A stretch of DNA of 64,000 nt from JACKFB01 sp041389525 (GTDB lineage: Bacteria; Myxococcota_A; UBA9042; PHBI01; JACKFB01): assembly GCA_041389525.1 (NCBI GenBank), contig JAWKRR010000040.1, positions 7,011 to 71,010 of the forward strand, written 5' to 3'. Below, piece by piece: positions 31,887-43,300 of this stretch; the first letter of the stretch is position 1; every line of letters starts with the position of its first letter. The notes beneath the pieces are model-generated. The model was given only the letters and a program-made list of their open reading frames with translations, made no database searches and was not told the DNA's origin. Made by a program: the position numbers and the translations under genes.

Positions 31887-33683
31887 ATGCGTACCATCAC
31901 CTTGTCGTTTCTGGCCCTAGCCCTCACCGCGTGCGGTAGCGGCTCGACTCCCACCAACCAGCCCGACGCCGACGCGGTCGCGGACACGGATTCCGGCGGC
32001 GGCGACGTCGCGACGGACGCCCAGCCCGACAGCGATGCGGTCGCGGACACCGACGGCGGCGGCGGCGACGGCGAAGTCGCGGACACGCCCGACACCACGG
32101 ACGCCGTGGCCGACGCGGACGCCGACGCGACTCCGGACACGCCGGACAGCTCGGACACCGAAGTGATCGAAGAGGTCGTCGACTGCACCAAGCTCGCCAA
32201 CGCGTGCGACAAGGCGAACGACACCCGCTGCGCGCCCACCGGCGCCGTCACGGCTCAGCAGTGCGTGCTGAAGGACGGCTGCCTGCAGTGGCTCGACGCC
32301 GAGGTGTGCGAGGAGAACAACCTCTGCACCGGCAAGCCGGACCTCTGCGTCGACGGCGCCTGCCAGCCCGACGGCGACCCCGACGCGTCCTGCGACACGC
32401 CGACCGCTGAGTGCACCGCGAACCTGTGCGACGCGGCCACCGGCAATTGCCAGCTCCAGACGGGCGGAGACTTCGAGGCCTGCGACGACAACAACGCCTG
32501 CACGGACTCGGACTTCTGCTTCGACGGCGGCTGCACGGGCGAGCTGAGCTGCCCCAAGGCGTGCAACCTCGACGCCATCACCTGCAACAGCGTCGGGAAC
32601 CTCACGCTGAGCACGGGCGGCACCTCCGTGATGGACGCCTACGGCTGCGACGGCGCGGGCGAAGGCTACGGGGGCTCCGAGCAGGCGCTGCAGATCTCCA
32701 ACAAGACCGGCTCGCCCTGCGGCGACTTCCAGGTCGCCATCGAGCTGGCCGACCCCAAGAAGGCCGGTCTCGAGTACGCGGACATCATGCTGCTCGACAA
32801 GAAGCAGGGCATCTGCTGGCCCGACGACTGCGTGACGGCCGGCTTCATGGACGCCAACGGGCGCGGGCTGCTGGAGACGAACCTGGCCGCCGGCACCGAG
32901 TACATCGTGGTGGTCGACGGCCGCCAGACCTTCAAGGGCGACATCCGCGTCGTCGCGAACTGCTGCGGCGGTAATCCCCGCGAGCTCTTCTGCTCCAACA
33001 ACGAGGACGACGACGGCGACGGCCTGACCGACTGCGACGACCCGGACTGCTCCGACGACCCGGCGGGCGGCCTTGCGAAGATCTGCACCTTTGAGCACGC
33101 CTGCAACGACGGCGTCGACAACGACAACGATGGGCAGAAGGACTGCGCCGACGCGGACTGCGTGAAGGCCCCGGCCTGCACCACCGAGGCGTCGTGCGAG
33201 GACTCCATCGACGACGACAACGACGGCCTGACCGACTGCGAGGACCCGGCGTGCGACGGTTCAATCAGCTGCGGCGGCGGCTGCCCCGAGGCGACGACGC
33301 TTGTGTGCGGCGCGGCGCTGACGGACCTGACGATGGACGCGAACGGCGTCTCGACCTTCTCGACCAGCCCCATCCCCACGGGCTGCGGCGGCCTGACCCG
33401 CGACACGCCCTACACCGCGAAGCACGGCCTCTTTTTGGCCTCGGCCCCGAGCGGCTGCACCGCGAAGGTCGTGATCAACTTCGTCAACGCGGGCTCGGTG
33501 ATCGACGCGTTCGTCTTCGGCCCCGGTTGCTCGGTGGACTCGTGCCAGACCGGCGACTTCTTCAACAGCCACTTCGAGTTCCCCGTGGGCACGGGCACGA
33601 ACTGGATCATGGTGGCCGACCCCGTCAACGGCGGGCAGAAGAACGCCAAGTACGACGTCGAGCTGCAGTGCACCTGCCCGTAG
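31887..33683 (+). CDS. Cys- and Asp-rich surface lipoprotein with calcium-type repeats
   Basis: About 598 residues. The signal sequence ends in the lipobox LTAC. An acidic low-complexity stretch of about 80 residues (repeats of DADAVADTD and similar) follows, then a Cys-rich domain, and then three short repeats of the form D-D/N-D-G-D/Q-x-D-C-x-D-x-D-C (around nt 33003, 33117 and 33213), as in thrombospondin type 3 or dockerin-like calcium-binding motifs. The C-terminal part is beta-rich, close to the PPC-type or jelly-roll domains. It is probably an outer-membrane or surface protein. Start ATG 31887 is preferred over 31878 because -10-like TAAGAT sits 7 nt upstream. Its ligand is unknown. 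Confidence 0.7.
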   Translation: MRTITLSFLALALTACGSGSTPTNQPDADAVADTDSGGGDVATDAQPDSDAVADTDGGGGDGEVADTPDTTDAVADADADATPDTPDSSDTEVIEEVVDCTKLANACDKANDTRCAPTGAVTAQQCVLKDGCLQWLDAEVCEENNLCTGKPDLCVDGACQPDGDPDASCDTPTAECTANLCDAATGNCQLQTGGDFEACDDNNACTDSDFCFDGGCTGELSCPKACNLDAITCNSVGNLTLSTGGTSVMDAYGCDGAGEGYGGSEQALQISNKTGSPCGDFQVAIELADPKKAGLEYADIMLLDKKQGICWPDDCVTAGFMDANGRGLLETNLAAGTEYIVVVDGRQTFKGDIRVVANCCGGNPRELFCSNNEDDDGDGLTDCDDPDCSDDPAGGLAKICTFEHACNDGVDNDNDGQKDCADADCVKAPACTTEASCEDSIDDDNDGLTDCEDPACDGSISCGGGCPEATTLVCGAALTDLTMDANGVSTFSTSPIPTGCGGLTRDTPYTAKHGLFLASAPSGCTAKVVINFVNAGSVIDAFVFGPGCSVDSCQTGDFFNSHFEFPVGTGTNWIMVADPVNGGQKNAKYDVELQCTCP

Positions 33684-33700
33684 CGTAGCGGCGCGCCGCT

Positions 33701-33777
33701 CAGCCGGACGGCCCGTCCGGCTGGGTGGACGAGCCCCAAAAGCGAAAGCCCGGCCACCTCACGGCGGTCGGGCTTTT
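33701..33777. terminator. terminator (probably bidirectional) after the lipoprotein gene
   Basis: Two hairpins. The first is perfect, CAGCCGGACG / CGTCCGGCTG (33701-33723, 3-nt loop). The second is AAAGCCCGGCC / GGTCGGGCTTT (33745-33776, one G-T pair, 10-nt loop), followed by TTTTCTTTG, a good factor-independent terminator for the plus strand. It lies between convergent genes, so it may serve both. Confidence 0.75.
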
Positions 33778-33813
33778 CTTTGTCTGCTCGCCCGTCGGGG
33801 CCAGCCGACCGGG

Positions 33814-34494
33814 CTAGGCCAGAGCGTGGTCCTGGCCGAAGGACACGTGCTGCTGCGGCGCCGAGTCCAGGCCGCTGGGCGGCTCGTTGCCCTCGGCGAT
33901 ACGGATGAGCACCCGACCCGCCTTGAGCAGGTCACCGGGCAACAGCGTCCGGCGGTGGCTGAGCTGCTCGCCGTTGAGCTCGCTGCCGTTGGTCGAGTCC
34001 AGGTCGCGCACCCAGACCAGCCCGTCGCCGAAGTTCTCGATCTCCAGGTGCTGGCGCGACACGCTGGCGTCCTCGATCAGGAGATCGCCCTCGGCGCGTC
34101 CAAGCACCGTGATGGCTCCGGCGATCTCGACCTCGATCTCGTCGGCCGACTCCTCCAGCCGCAGCGTCAGCCGCAGCGTGCGAGGCGCCAAGCTGCGCGG
34201 CTCCAGGTAGACGATCTCCGCGTCGCCGGCGCGCACGCGGTCGCCGTGGGAGAGGTGAACCTCCTCGGCGGCCTCGCCGTTGACCTCGAGCGATCGCGTG
34301 CGCGACAGGCGGCGCAGCAGCGGTCGCCCGTGCTCGCGCTCTATGACCCCGTGCACGGTGGCCGCAGAATCCGCGGGCAGCGAGACGATGCAGATCTCGC
34401 TCGACCCGATGGTGACAGGCCGACTGCCGATCTTGGTGCGCCTGACGGCACCCTCGGAGTCGGTCCAGAAGAGGAACGCGCTTTCGTCACTCAA
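33814..34494 (-). CDS. FHA-domain protein (two FHA-like domains)
   Basis: A 226-residue cytoplasmic protein. The first FHA-like region (about 15-95) is degenerate: GSRPVTIGSSEICIVSL and NGEAAEEVHLSHGDRV are present but the Arg and Ser of the phospho-Thr pocket are not clear. The second (about 115-205) is canonical: LGRAEGDLLIEDASVSRQHLEIE, then DLDSTNGSELNG and LLPGDLLKAG, with the GR, SxxH and NG residues intact. It starts with TTG at 34494, 3 nt after the stop of the zinc-ribbon gene, so the two are co-transcribed. It probably reads a phosphothreonine on a partner, and a candidate is the T-x-V-E motif in the neighbouring protein. Confidence 0.85.
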   Translation of the reverse strand: MSDESAFLFWTDSEGAVRRTKIGSRPVTIGSSEICIVSLPADSAATVHGVIEREHGRPLLRRLSRTRSLEVNGEAAEEVHLSHGDRVRAGDAEIVYLEPRSLAPRTLRLTLRLEESADEIEVEIAGAITVLGRAEGDLLIEDASVSRQHLEIENFGDGLVWVRDLDSTNGSELNGEQLSHRRTLLPGDLLKAGRVLIRIAEGNEPPSGLDSAPQQHVSFGQDHALA

Positions 34495-34497
34495 GGG

Positions 34498-35316
34498 CTA
34501 ATCCTCGTCCTTCCGGCGTAGAGTCATTCGGCTGCGCTGCGCGTCCGAAATCTTGTCGCTTCGCTTGTACTCGCTCTCGTCGACCACTTCGAGAAGATCA
34601 GCGTCCACCTCGAGGCCCTTCATGAACCACTGGGTCTCCGAGAACTCGTCTTTCGGTGCGGCGGGAGCACGCTTTTCGACGGTCGGCTTCTTCTCCACGC
34701 GGGCGGCTTTCGCCTCCGCGCGCGCCACCGCCGAGGTCGGCGCCTCTGGATCGGGCGCAGCCTCCGTGTGGAGTGTGGAGCCGGCCGTGATCGGCCGCTC
34801 TCGCGCGACCTCGGCCTTGATGCGGTCGGCGATTCGCTCGAGCGCCGTGTCGCCGAGCTGCTTCTTGGGCTCCGGCACCGCGGCGCGCGCCTCGCGCTGG
34901 CCGCGCTGCGCAGCGGACATCGGCACCGCCTGCAGCTCAACGCGCGTCTGCTGCACGTCTGCGGCCGGGGCCTGGGCCGCCGCCGCTGGGCGTGACGCCG
35001 GCGCCTGGGCCGCCGCCGGCTTCGCGACCTGGTCAGGGGCCGTGCGCGCCGCCGGGTCAGCGACCGGCGCCCCGCGATGAGCCGCCAGCCACTCCGCGGC
35101 CAAGCTCGCCGGGATCGCCGACATCTCGACCACGGTCGCGTCGGTGTCCTCAGCCGCTGGCGCCTCGCCGGCCGTGGCCCGAGACTGCGCGGGCATCGGC
35201 CCCGTCTGCGCCCCGGCGCCGCCATCGGCGACGGCTTCCAGCTTCGCCCCATCCACGGGGCAGAAGTTGCCGTCCTGCCATCTCTGCCCGCACTTTGGGC
35301 AACCTTTCATCGTCAT
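34498..35316 (-). CDS. zinc-ribbon protein with disordered Ala-rich region
   Basis: About 272 residues. The N-terminus is a zinc ribbon (CPKCGQRW, FCPVDG: C6, C9, C19 and a nearby residue), then an Ala/Pro/Gln-rich and basic disordered chain, with a C-terminal charged helix (SDKISDAQRSRMTLRRKDED). Two copies of a motif occur: T61-V-V-E-M-S-A-I-P and T124-R-V-E-L-Q-A-V-P. The same motif lies in the Ser/Thr kinase gene at 38023. It is upstream of the FHA gene in the same operon. The role is unknown; adaptor or substrate of a kinase/FHA pathway is inference. ATG 35316 or 35310 could be the start. Confidence 0.7.
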   Translation of the reverse strand: MTMKGCPKCGQRWQDGNFCPVDGAKLEAVADGGAGAQTGPMPAQSRATAGEAPAAEDTDATVVEMSAIPASLAAEWLAAHRGAPVADPAARTAPDQVAKPAAAQAPASRPAAAAQAPAADVQQTRVELQAVPMSAAQRGQREARAAVPEPKKQLGDTALERIADRIKAEVARERPITAGSTLHTEAAPDPEAPTSAVARAEAKAARVEKKPTVEKRAPAAPKDEFSETQWFMKGLEVDADLLEVVDESEYKRSDKISDAQRSRMTLRRKDED

Positions 35317-35387
35317 GGCTCGCTCGCGGGTCGGTCGGAGGCACGCCGCCCGATCATCATCGGGGCCTGGGGCTTGCAGTGTCAAGC

Positions 35388-35417
35388 TTGCCTAGGCTGC
35401 GGCCGGCCTGCTACTAC
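35388..35417 (+). promoter_or_regulatory. candidate promoter of the SRPBCC membrane gene
   Basis: TTGCCT (35388-35393) and TACTAC (35412-35417) are 18 nt apart, and 8 nt separate the -10 from the ATG at 35426, implying a leaderless mRNA. Confidence 0.35.
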
Positions 35418-35425
35418 GCGTCGAA

Positions 35426-36151
35426 ATGCGCCAACTCATCGCCACGCTCACCGTCGCCGCCCTGCTGATCGCCGGCGGCACCTTCCTGTGGGGTTGGCCC
35501 GGCGCCTGGGGACTCATCGCGCTGGGCCCGGGCCTCCTGCTGGGCTCGGTCCTCACCCACCTCGTCGACACCTGGGTGCGCGGCGCCCGCCCCCGCCTCA
35601 TCTTCACGACGCTCGCCGGCAGCTTCGGCACCCTGATGGCGCTCTTCGCGCTGATGGTGATGGCCGCCGCCAGCTCGCCGGCGCAGCGCCAAGTCGCCCA
35701 GAGCCGCACGGTCACCACCTCGGCCGCCTCGCTGTGGGCCGCCGCCGCCCCCGTCGAGCTCTGGGGCCGCTGGGAGGCGCTGGTCCGCGAGGCCCGACCG
35801 CCCGCGCAGCCCGGACTTCCCACGGTCGGCGCGCGCTACGACGCCACCATGCTCATCAGCGGTCGCGAGGTGCCGGCCGAGCTCGAGATCGTCGCCTGGG
35901 AACCCCAACGTCACATCCGCTGGCGCGTCCTGCTGGCGCCCGGCAGCGCGTTCGAGGACATGACCATGGATCTCGGGCTGGCGGTCGGCGATGGCGGCAC
36001 CACCGCGACGTTCACCCTCAGCTACACCGTGCCCGGCGTGACGGCGCGCGCCATCGAGCGGTGGGCGCTGAGGCCTATCCTGGACGCGTCCGCGGCCGAG
36101 TCGGTCGACGCGCTGGTCGCGCTGGCGGCCGAGCTGGCCGGCGGTGACTGA
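35426..36151 (+). CDS. membrane-anchored SRPBCC (polyketide cyclase-like) protein
   Basis: A 241-residue protein. Residues 1-90 hold three hydrophobic segments (LIATLTVAALLIAGG, GLIALGPGLLLGSVL, GTLMALFALMVMAAA). Residues about 90-240 look like an SRPBCC ligand-binding fold: a first strand and helix (SRTVTTSAASLWAAAAPVELWGRW), then YDATMLISGREVPAELEIVAWEPQRHIRWRV and a long C-terminal helix. It may bind a lipid or hydrophobic ligand at the membrane face. The downstream FemAB-like gene overlaps its end by 8 nt. Confidence 0.6.
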   Translation: MRQLIATLTVAALLIAGGTFLWGWPGAWGLIALGPGLLLGSVLTHLVDTWVRGARPRLIFTTLAGSFGTLMALFALMVMAAASSPAQRQVAQSRTVTTSAASLWAAAAPVELWGRWEALVREARPPAQPGLPTVGARYDATMLISGREVPAELEIVAWEPQRHIRWRVLLAPGSAFEDMTMDLGLAVGDGGTTATFTLSYTVPGVTARAIERWALRPILDASAAESVDALVALAAELAGGD

Positions 36152-37304
36152 GGGCGTCACCCTCGAGGCCTCGGTCATCGGCAGCTTCGCCGAGGTCGAC
36201 GCGGCCGAATGGGACCGCGTGGTCGCCGACGAGCCGCCCTTTCTGGAGCACGCCTTCCTCGCCGCCCTCGAGGACACGGGCTGCGTCGGCGCGGACACGG
36301 GCTGGCTTTGCCGGGCCGTCCTCGTGCGCGCCGGCGGCGCCCTGGTCGGCCTCGCGCCGGCCTGGCTGAAGACTCACTCCATGGGCGAGTTCGTCTACGA
36401 CTGGGCGTGGGCCGACGCCGCCCAGCGCGCGGGCGTCCGCTACTACCCGAAGCTGGTGGTCGCGGCGCCGTTTTCACCCGTCCCGGGCTCGCGGCTGCTG
36501 GTCGACCCGGCCCTACCCCAGGGCCTCGCGGACGCCGTGCGCACCATGCTCCTCGACGCCCTGGAGTCCGTCTCGCGCGACGCGGGGGCGGCCGGCGTCC
36601 ACCTGCTCTTCTGCCGCGAGCACGAGGTGCGGCTGGCCCGCGAGCGCGGGTACGCCCACCGGATCGGCATGCAATTTCACTGGGAAAACGCTGGCTATTC
36701 GGACTTCGACGCCTTCCTCGCGCGCTTCAACTCGAAGCAGCGCAACCAGATCCGGCGCGAGCGACGGCATGTCGCCGAGGCCGGGATCACGGTCGAGGCG
36801 CTGAGCGGCGCGGAGATCGGCGACGAGCTACTCCAGCCGGCCTTCGGCTGGTACCGCGCCACCATCGAGCGCTTCTTTTACGGCCGCCAGTACCTCTCTG
36901 AGGCGTTCTTCGCGCGCCTGTGGGCGGACCTGCGCCCGCGGCTCCAGGTCGTCGTCGCACGCCTCGAGGGCGAGCCCATCGCGGGCAGCATCAACCTGCA
37001 GAAGGGCGGCGAGCGCTACGGGCGCTACTGGGGCGCCAGCGAGCGCTTCGCCCACGTCCACTTCGAGGTCTGCACCTACGCGGCGGTCGAGGACTGCATC
37101 CGCTCGGGGATCCGTGTGTTTCAGGCGGGCGCCGGCGGCGGCGAGCACAAGTACGGCCGCGGCTTCGCCCCCGCCCTGACCCACAGCGCGCATTTGCTGC
37201 ACCATCCGGGATTTCACGAGGCGGTCGACGAGTTCTGTGTGCGCGAAGGCGGCCACGTCCGCGCCGAGGCCGAGCGGCTGCGCGAGGGACTTTTCGTCCG
37301 ATGA
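36144..37304 (+). CDS. FemAB-like GNAT-family N-acyltransferase (DUF482/COG3146 type)
   Basis: A 386-residue cytoplasmic acyltransferase-like protein of the group once called DUF482, related to FemAB and GNAT enzymes. Hallmarks: FLEHAFLAALEDTGCV near the N-terminus, FNSKQRNQIRRERRHV, YRATIERFFYGRQYLSEAFF, and INLQKGGERYGRYWGASER then FEVCTYAAVEDCIRSGIRVFQAGAGGGEHKYGRGF (shown here in shortened form). Substrate unknown; the family has been proposed to act on peptidoglycan- or siderophore-related amines. Start GTG 36144 overlaps the SRPBCC gene by 8 nt. Confidence 0.8.
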   Translation: MTEGVTLEASVIGSFAEVDAAEWDRVVADEPPFLEHAFLAALEDTGCVGADTGWLCRAVLVRAGGALVGLAPAWLKTHSMGEFVYDWAWADAAQRAGVRYYPKLVVAAPFSPVPGSRLLVDPALPQGLADAVRTMLLDALESVSRDAGAAGVHLLFCREHEVRLARERGYAHRIGMQFHWENAGYSDFDAFLARFNSKQRNQIRRERRHVAEAGITVEALSGAEIGDELLQPAFGWYRATIERFFYGRQYLSEAFFARLWADLRPRLQVVVARLEGEPIAGSINLQKGGERYGRYWGASERFAHVHFEVCTYAAVEDCIRSGIRVFQAGAGGGEHKYGRGFAPALTHSAHLLHHPGFHEAVDEFCVREGGHVRAEAERLREGLFVR

Positions 37305-37325
37305 TGTCTATGTTTTTGCACTGCA

Positions 37326-37907
37326 ATGCCGCCTGTCAGCGAGGCGCCGCCGATGCCTGAGACCCGCCCCCCCACCGAGGCGATCGTGACCTCGCTGGTC
37401 GCCGAACCGAGACGCCCGCCCGAGATCGGGCGGCGTGAGGTCGAGGTCGAGACCGCCGGGACCCTGCGACGCGCCGGGGCCGCCGCCCTGGACGCCATGC
37501 CGCTGCTCGTCGTCGCGGGCGTCAGCGCCCTGGTCGGCCTGTTCGGCTCGCTCCCCGACGCCATGGGCCAGTACAACCTCTTCGACCGCTTCATCGACGT
37601 GGCGAACGGGAACCCGGCGCTGCTGCTCGGCCCGCTCGCGGTCTTCGCGGTGGCTGAGGTCGCCTGGCATGCGGTCTGCGTCACCATCGGCGGCAGCACC
37701 CCGGGCAAGCGAGTCCTCGGGCTGCGCGTCGTCGGCCCCGGTGGCCGGCGCCCCGGCCCCATCCGCGCCAGCATCCACGCGCTGCTCCGCGTCGTCAGCC
37801 TCGCCACCCTCGGCTTCGGCCACCTCACGGCCATCCCGGACCCCGCGCGCCGCACCCTCTCCGATCGGCTGGCCGGCGTCTTCGTCGTCGTCGACGCGAA
37901 GCCGTGA
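37326..37907 (+). CDS. RDD family membrane protein
   Basis: A 193-residue inner-membrane protein. It has the family signature: the N-terminal Arg and Asp (TLRRAGAAALDAMPL), two to three hydrophobic segments, the GGSTPGKRVLGLRVV motif after the second, and a C-terminal DPARRTLSDRLAG. Members are small ion- or solute-related membrane proteins, often with unknown function. A disordered 40-residue N-terminal tail precedes the domain. It follows the acyltransferase by 21 nt and may share its operon. Confidence 0.85.
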   Translation: MPPVSEAPPMPETRPPTEAIVTSLVAEPRRPPEIGRREVEVETAGTLRRAGAAALDAMPLLVVAGVSALVGLFGSLPDAMGQYNLFDRFIDVANGNPALLLGPLAVFAVAEVAWHAVCVTIGGSTPGKRVLGLRVVGPGGRRPGPIRASIHALLRVVSLATLGFGHLTAIPDPARRTLSDRLAGVFVVVDAKP

Positions 37908-38022
37908 CCTGTGCGCGCGACCGGTCCGCGCGCGCCGCGGCATTCCGTGAGAAAGTTGCTGGCGAACGAAGCCCGCGTTACCAATTGAGGCGAACTTTCG
38001 CCTGAGCCGGATAACCGACGCG

Positions 38023-39495
<1,473 letters not shown>

Positions 39496-39531
39496 CGTCG
39501 GCGACGCGGCGGTCGGGAGGCCCCGCTCGGC

Positions 39532-40299
39532 TCAGATGAACTCGACGCGCAGCAGCTGCCGGCCGATGAAGACGTAGTCGCCGTTGGACAGCGGCACCTC
39601 CTTCTTCAACCGGAAGTAGCTGCCGTTGCGGCTGTCGAGGTCCTTCAGCAGGTACTCGCCGTCCCGCTCTTCGATGCGCGCGTGATAGTGGCTGATGAAG
39701 CGGTCGTAGCCGAAGTTCACGTCGCAGTCTTCGCGGCCGATGGTGACGGTGCGCTTGCGGGCGCAGTAGACGAGGCCCTCTTGGGAGCCACGGATGAGCT
39801 GCACCACGCGGAATCGCCAGACGGGGACTGGGGTCCCGCAGAAGACCGCGCCGTCGGCGCCCACCACGACAGGGGTCGGGCGGTACATCTCGAAGCGCAG
39901 GACCTGCTCGCCGCAGAGGAAGATCTCGCCGTCGGTGATCGGCACCGGCTCGTGGATGCGGATGTAGGTGCCGTTGAGGCTGCTCTCGTCGCGCACGAAG
40001 AGGCGGCCGTCCTTGTAGTAGAACGTCGCGTGCAGCGGCGAGACCGTGGGGTCGTCGGGGAAGAGGATCGGGCCCTCGGCGCGGCCAGCGGCGTGGGAGG
40101 TCCCGTTGAGCTGGAACGTGAAGCCGTCGCCGCCGTCGCCGCGAATCAGGCGCAGGCGGGCGCGGCGAACGGTCGGGGCGCCGTCGTGGTAGACGCTCTC
40201 GGCGGCGCGGGCGGGCGCCACCGGTTGCATGGGGGAGCCACAGTTGCCGCAGAAGCGATGGTCGGGCGCCACCGGATGTCCGCAAGCGCTGCAGTTCAT
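39532..40299 (-). CDS. zinc-ribbon protein with two FHA domains
   Basis: 255 residues. N-terminal zinc ribbon (CSACGHP, FCGNCG), then two FHA domains of about 90 residues each. The first (about 65-150) has AGRAEGPILFPDDPTVSPLHATFYYKDG and ESSLNGTYIRI; the second (about 165-250) has IGREDCDVNFGYDRFISHYHARIEERDGE and DLDSRNGSYFRL, with the GR, SxxH and NG residues of a phosphothreonine pocket. It sits end to end with the Ser/Thr kinase gene, a common kinase/FHA arrangement. It probably recruits phosphorylated partners; their identity is not shown. Confidence 0.88.
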   Translation of the reverse strand: MNCSACGHPVAPDHRFCGNCGSPMQPVAPARAAESVYHDGAPTVRRARLRLIRGDGGDGFTFQLNGTSHAAGRAEGPILFPDDPTVSPLHATFYYKDGRLFVRDESSLNGTYIRIHEPVPITDGEIFLCGEQVLRFEMYRPTPVVVGADGAVFCGTPVPVWRFRVVQLIRGSQEGLVYCARKRTVTIGREDCDVNFGYDRFISHYHARIEERDGEYLLKDLDSRNGSYFRLKKEVPLSNGDYVFIGRQLLRVEFI

Positions 40300-40392
40300 T
40301 GAGTCGGCCGTCCCACGAATGCGGTGTGTGCTCGGGCTACGCGGAGGCGCCGCCCGGGCGTCGCGGACTATAGGAGCGGGGTCCCGAGATCG

Positions 40393-43300
40393 TCAAGGCG
40401 AGAGGGCGCGAGCACGGAGGCGCAGGCTGGGGTTGAAGCTGGTGGTGGCTGCGGCGACGGCGGCGCGAGCGCGTGGATCGAGGCTGCGGCCGAGGGCGGA
40501 GAGGGCGGCGAGGGCGACGGATGGGGCGGAGTCGGCGACCAGATCGATGAGAGCGTCGGTGAGGGCGGCGGGCGGCGGCTCGGGCAGGGCGGCCAGGGCG
40601 GCCAGACGGACGGCGACGTCGGAGTCGCGGAGAAGGACGCGGAGTGGGTCGGCGGCGGCGGCGCTCTTGAGGCGGCCGAGGGCGGCGGCGAGGGCCAGGC
40701 GCTCCGGCGGCGAGGCGGCGGGGTGCTCGGCGGCGAGGCGGTCGTTCGCGGCGGCGATGAGCGCGGTGGCGCTTGGCTCGTTGGGGGTCGCCAGGAGCGC
40801 GAGGGCCCGGATGCCGGCGACGCGCAGCGCGGGATTGGGCCCGGTGTCGGCGAGGGCGGCGAGGGCGGCGAGGCGGGCGCTGGCGCGGACGTCATCGCCG
40901 CCGCGGAGGGCGATGCGAGCGAGGAGGTCGGTGGCGTCAGGGCGGAGGGCCGGGCCGCGCTCGCCAGCGGCCGCGGCGGCCAAGGAGTCGGCGTGGGGGG
41001 CGAGCCAGCCCGCGATGACCGCCGCAGCGTCGGGCGGGACGGTCGTGGGGGTGAGCGGGAGGAGGCGGAGGGCGCCCCAGGTTGCGGGGTCGGCGCCGGC
41101 CGTGCGGGCGCTCTTGAGCAGGGCCGCGAGCGCCGCGCTGTCGCCCGCGGTGAAGATCGCGGCGATCCGGGCGGAGATGAGGTCTGCGCGCTGGGCCAGC
41201 GCGGCCGCCAGCGCCTCCGGTGCCACGGGGGCCGGGCGGGCCGTGGCCAGGAGACCCGCGGCGTTGGCGTTGAGCTGCCCGTGCTCGACGTCGGCCATGG
41301 CGATGTAGGCTTGGCGGGCGTCGGCGCCTTCGGGGTCCCGGGCGGGCCGAGCGAGGAGCGCCGCGCCGACCAGCGCGGGCGACCCGGTCGCGGGGTCCCA
41401 GAGAGCGGCCGCCAGCGCGGCCCGCGACTCCGGCGTGTCGATGCGACCCAGCCCCCACGCGGCGCAGCGGGCCAGCGCCTCCTCCTCGCTGCGGAGCATC
41501 CGGGTCAGCGCGGGGATGGCGGCCGGCTCGGCGAGGCGGGCGAGTGACCAGACCACGGCGACCCGCACGCCCGCGTGGGCGTTCGTGTTGAGGCCCGCCA
41601 GCGCCTCGGAGACCCCGGCGCCGCCTGTGAACCCGAGGGCGAGCGCGGCGAGGATGCGCGCGCGGGGCTGACCGCCTGTGAGAGCCGGGATGAGCGCCTG
41701 CGCGGCCTCGGGATCGCCCGTGAGTCCGAGTGACCAAATCGCCACATCCGCGCCGTCGCTCCCGGGTCGCGCCAGCATCCGGCTCAGCGCCTCGCGCGCC
41801 GAGACCGTGCCGATCTGACCCAGGGCGATCGCCGCCTGGAAGCTGGTCATGGCGTCGGCCTCGCCTGCGAGGCGGGCGAGCACGGGCGCGGCGCCGCGGG
41901 GCTGAGTCTGGCGGATGACCTGGAGCGCCCGCGCGCGCAGCGCCACGTCCTGCCCGCCCAGCGCGGCCAGCAGCGGCTCTAGCGCGCGTTCGCCCAGGCG
42001 GCGACTGGCTTCTTCGCGTTCCGCCTCGGGCGCTGGCGACCACGCGATCTCGCTGGCGAAGCTCACGTACAGATCGACCAGCAGCTTCAAGATGATCTCG
42101 TGGCGGGCCCCCTGCCCTTGCAGCAGCGGCCGCAGCGCCAGCTCGACGTCGGCGAGGCGCCCGCTGTGGCCGGCGACCTGGACCAGCCGACGCCCCGCGC
42201 GCAGAAGCTCGCCGGGATCGCTCGAGTCCCGGACGATGTCCACGAGGACTTGCTCCTCGCGCAAGGACTGCCCCAGCTCGCTGTACAGGCCCGCTAGCCG
42301 AAACCGGACCTCGTAGCCGCGCGGATCCAGGGCCAGGGACTGCCGCAACGCCTCGGCCGCCTCGCTCGTGCGCCCCATGCGCAGGTAGAGCTCGCCCACG
42401 CGCGAGTGGGCCTTGGGGTCCGCCGGGTTGCCCGCCACCGCCCGCCGCGCCAGCTCCAGCGCCTTCGCGTCGTCCCCCTGCGCCAGGGCCAGATCCGCGG
42501 CCCGGTGGTAGAACTCGTGCGCGCTGCGCGGGTTTCGCCGGGCCAGGCGCTCCAGCACGTCGATGGCCTCGGGCAGCCGGTTCTGCCGGGTGTAGACCTC
42601 CTCCAGACCCGCCAGCGCCTCGGCGTCGTCGGGCGCGGCGCGCACCACGCGCTCCAGGACGCCCTGCGCGTCGTCAAGCTGGCGCTGCCTCAGATAGATC
42701 TTGGCCAGGACCCGCCCCGCCTCCAGATCCGGCGATTCGGCACCGAAGCGCGCCTTCAGCCGCTCCGTCTCGCTAGCCAACCGCCCCGCGCGCTCCCACA
42801 GCTCGATGACGTGCCGCCGCGCCTCGCCGACGTCGGCCGGTCGCCGCCCGGCGCCGTCGCTGCCCCCCCGCGCGGCCGCCTCGACCTGCAGCCACAGCCT
42901 CAGCGCCTCACCGTGCTGCTCCTGCCCCTCCAGCCACAGAGCGTAGGTCTTCGCCGCCCGCACACTGTCCGCCCCCGCCGCCAGCGCTGCCTCGAACTGC
43001 GTCCGCGCCTCCTCGACCAGCCCGTGGTCGGCGTAGACCTCCGCCAGCAGCAGGTGCCCCTCGCCGGCGTCCTTGCCCATGCTCAGCAGCCGCTTCCACG
43101 TCGTCATCGCCTGCGCCCGGTCCTTCCCGGTCCAATAGAACTCGCCGAGGCTGATGACGTGGCCTTGCTCTCTCGGCTCCAGCTTCATCAGCACGCGGTA
43201 CTCGCGCTCGATCCGCTTGCGCGCCGTGGCGTCGCCGTAGCGCATGGTCAGATCGATGACCGACTGGTGCACGCCGGGATCCTGCGGGTAGCGCCGCGCC

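Noticed and set aside
31556..32251. N-terminal extension of odhA to 32251
   Set aside because: The extra residues are low-complexity and the family start is at 31555.
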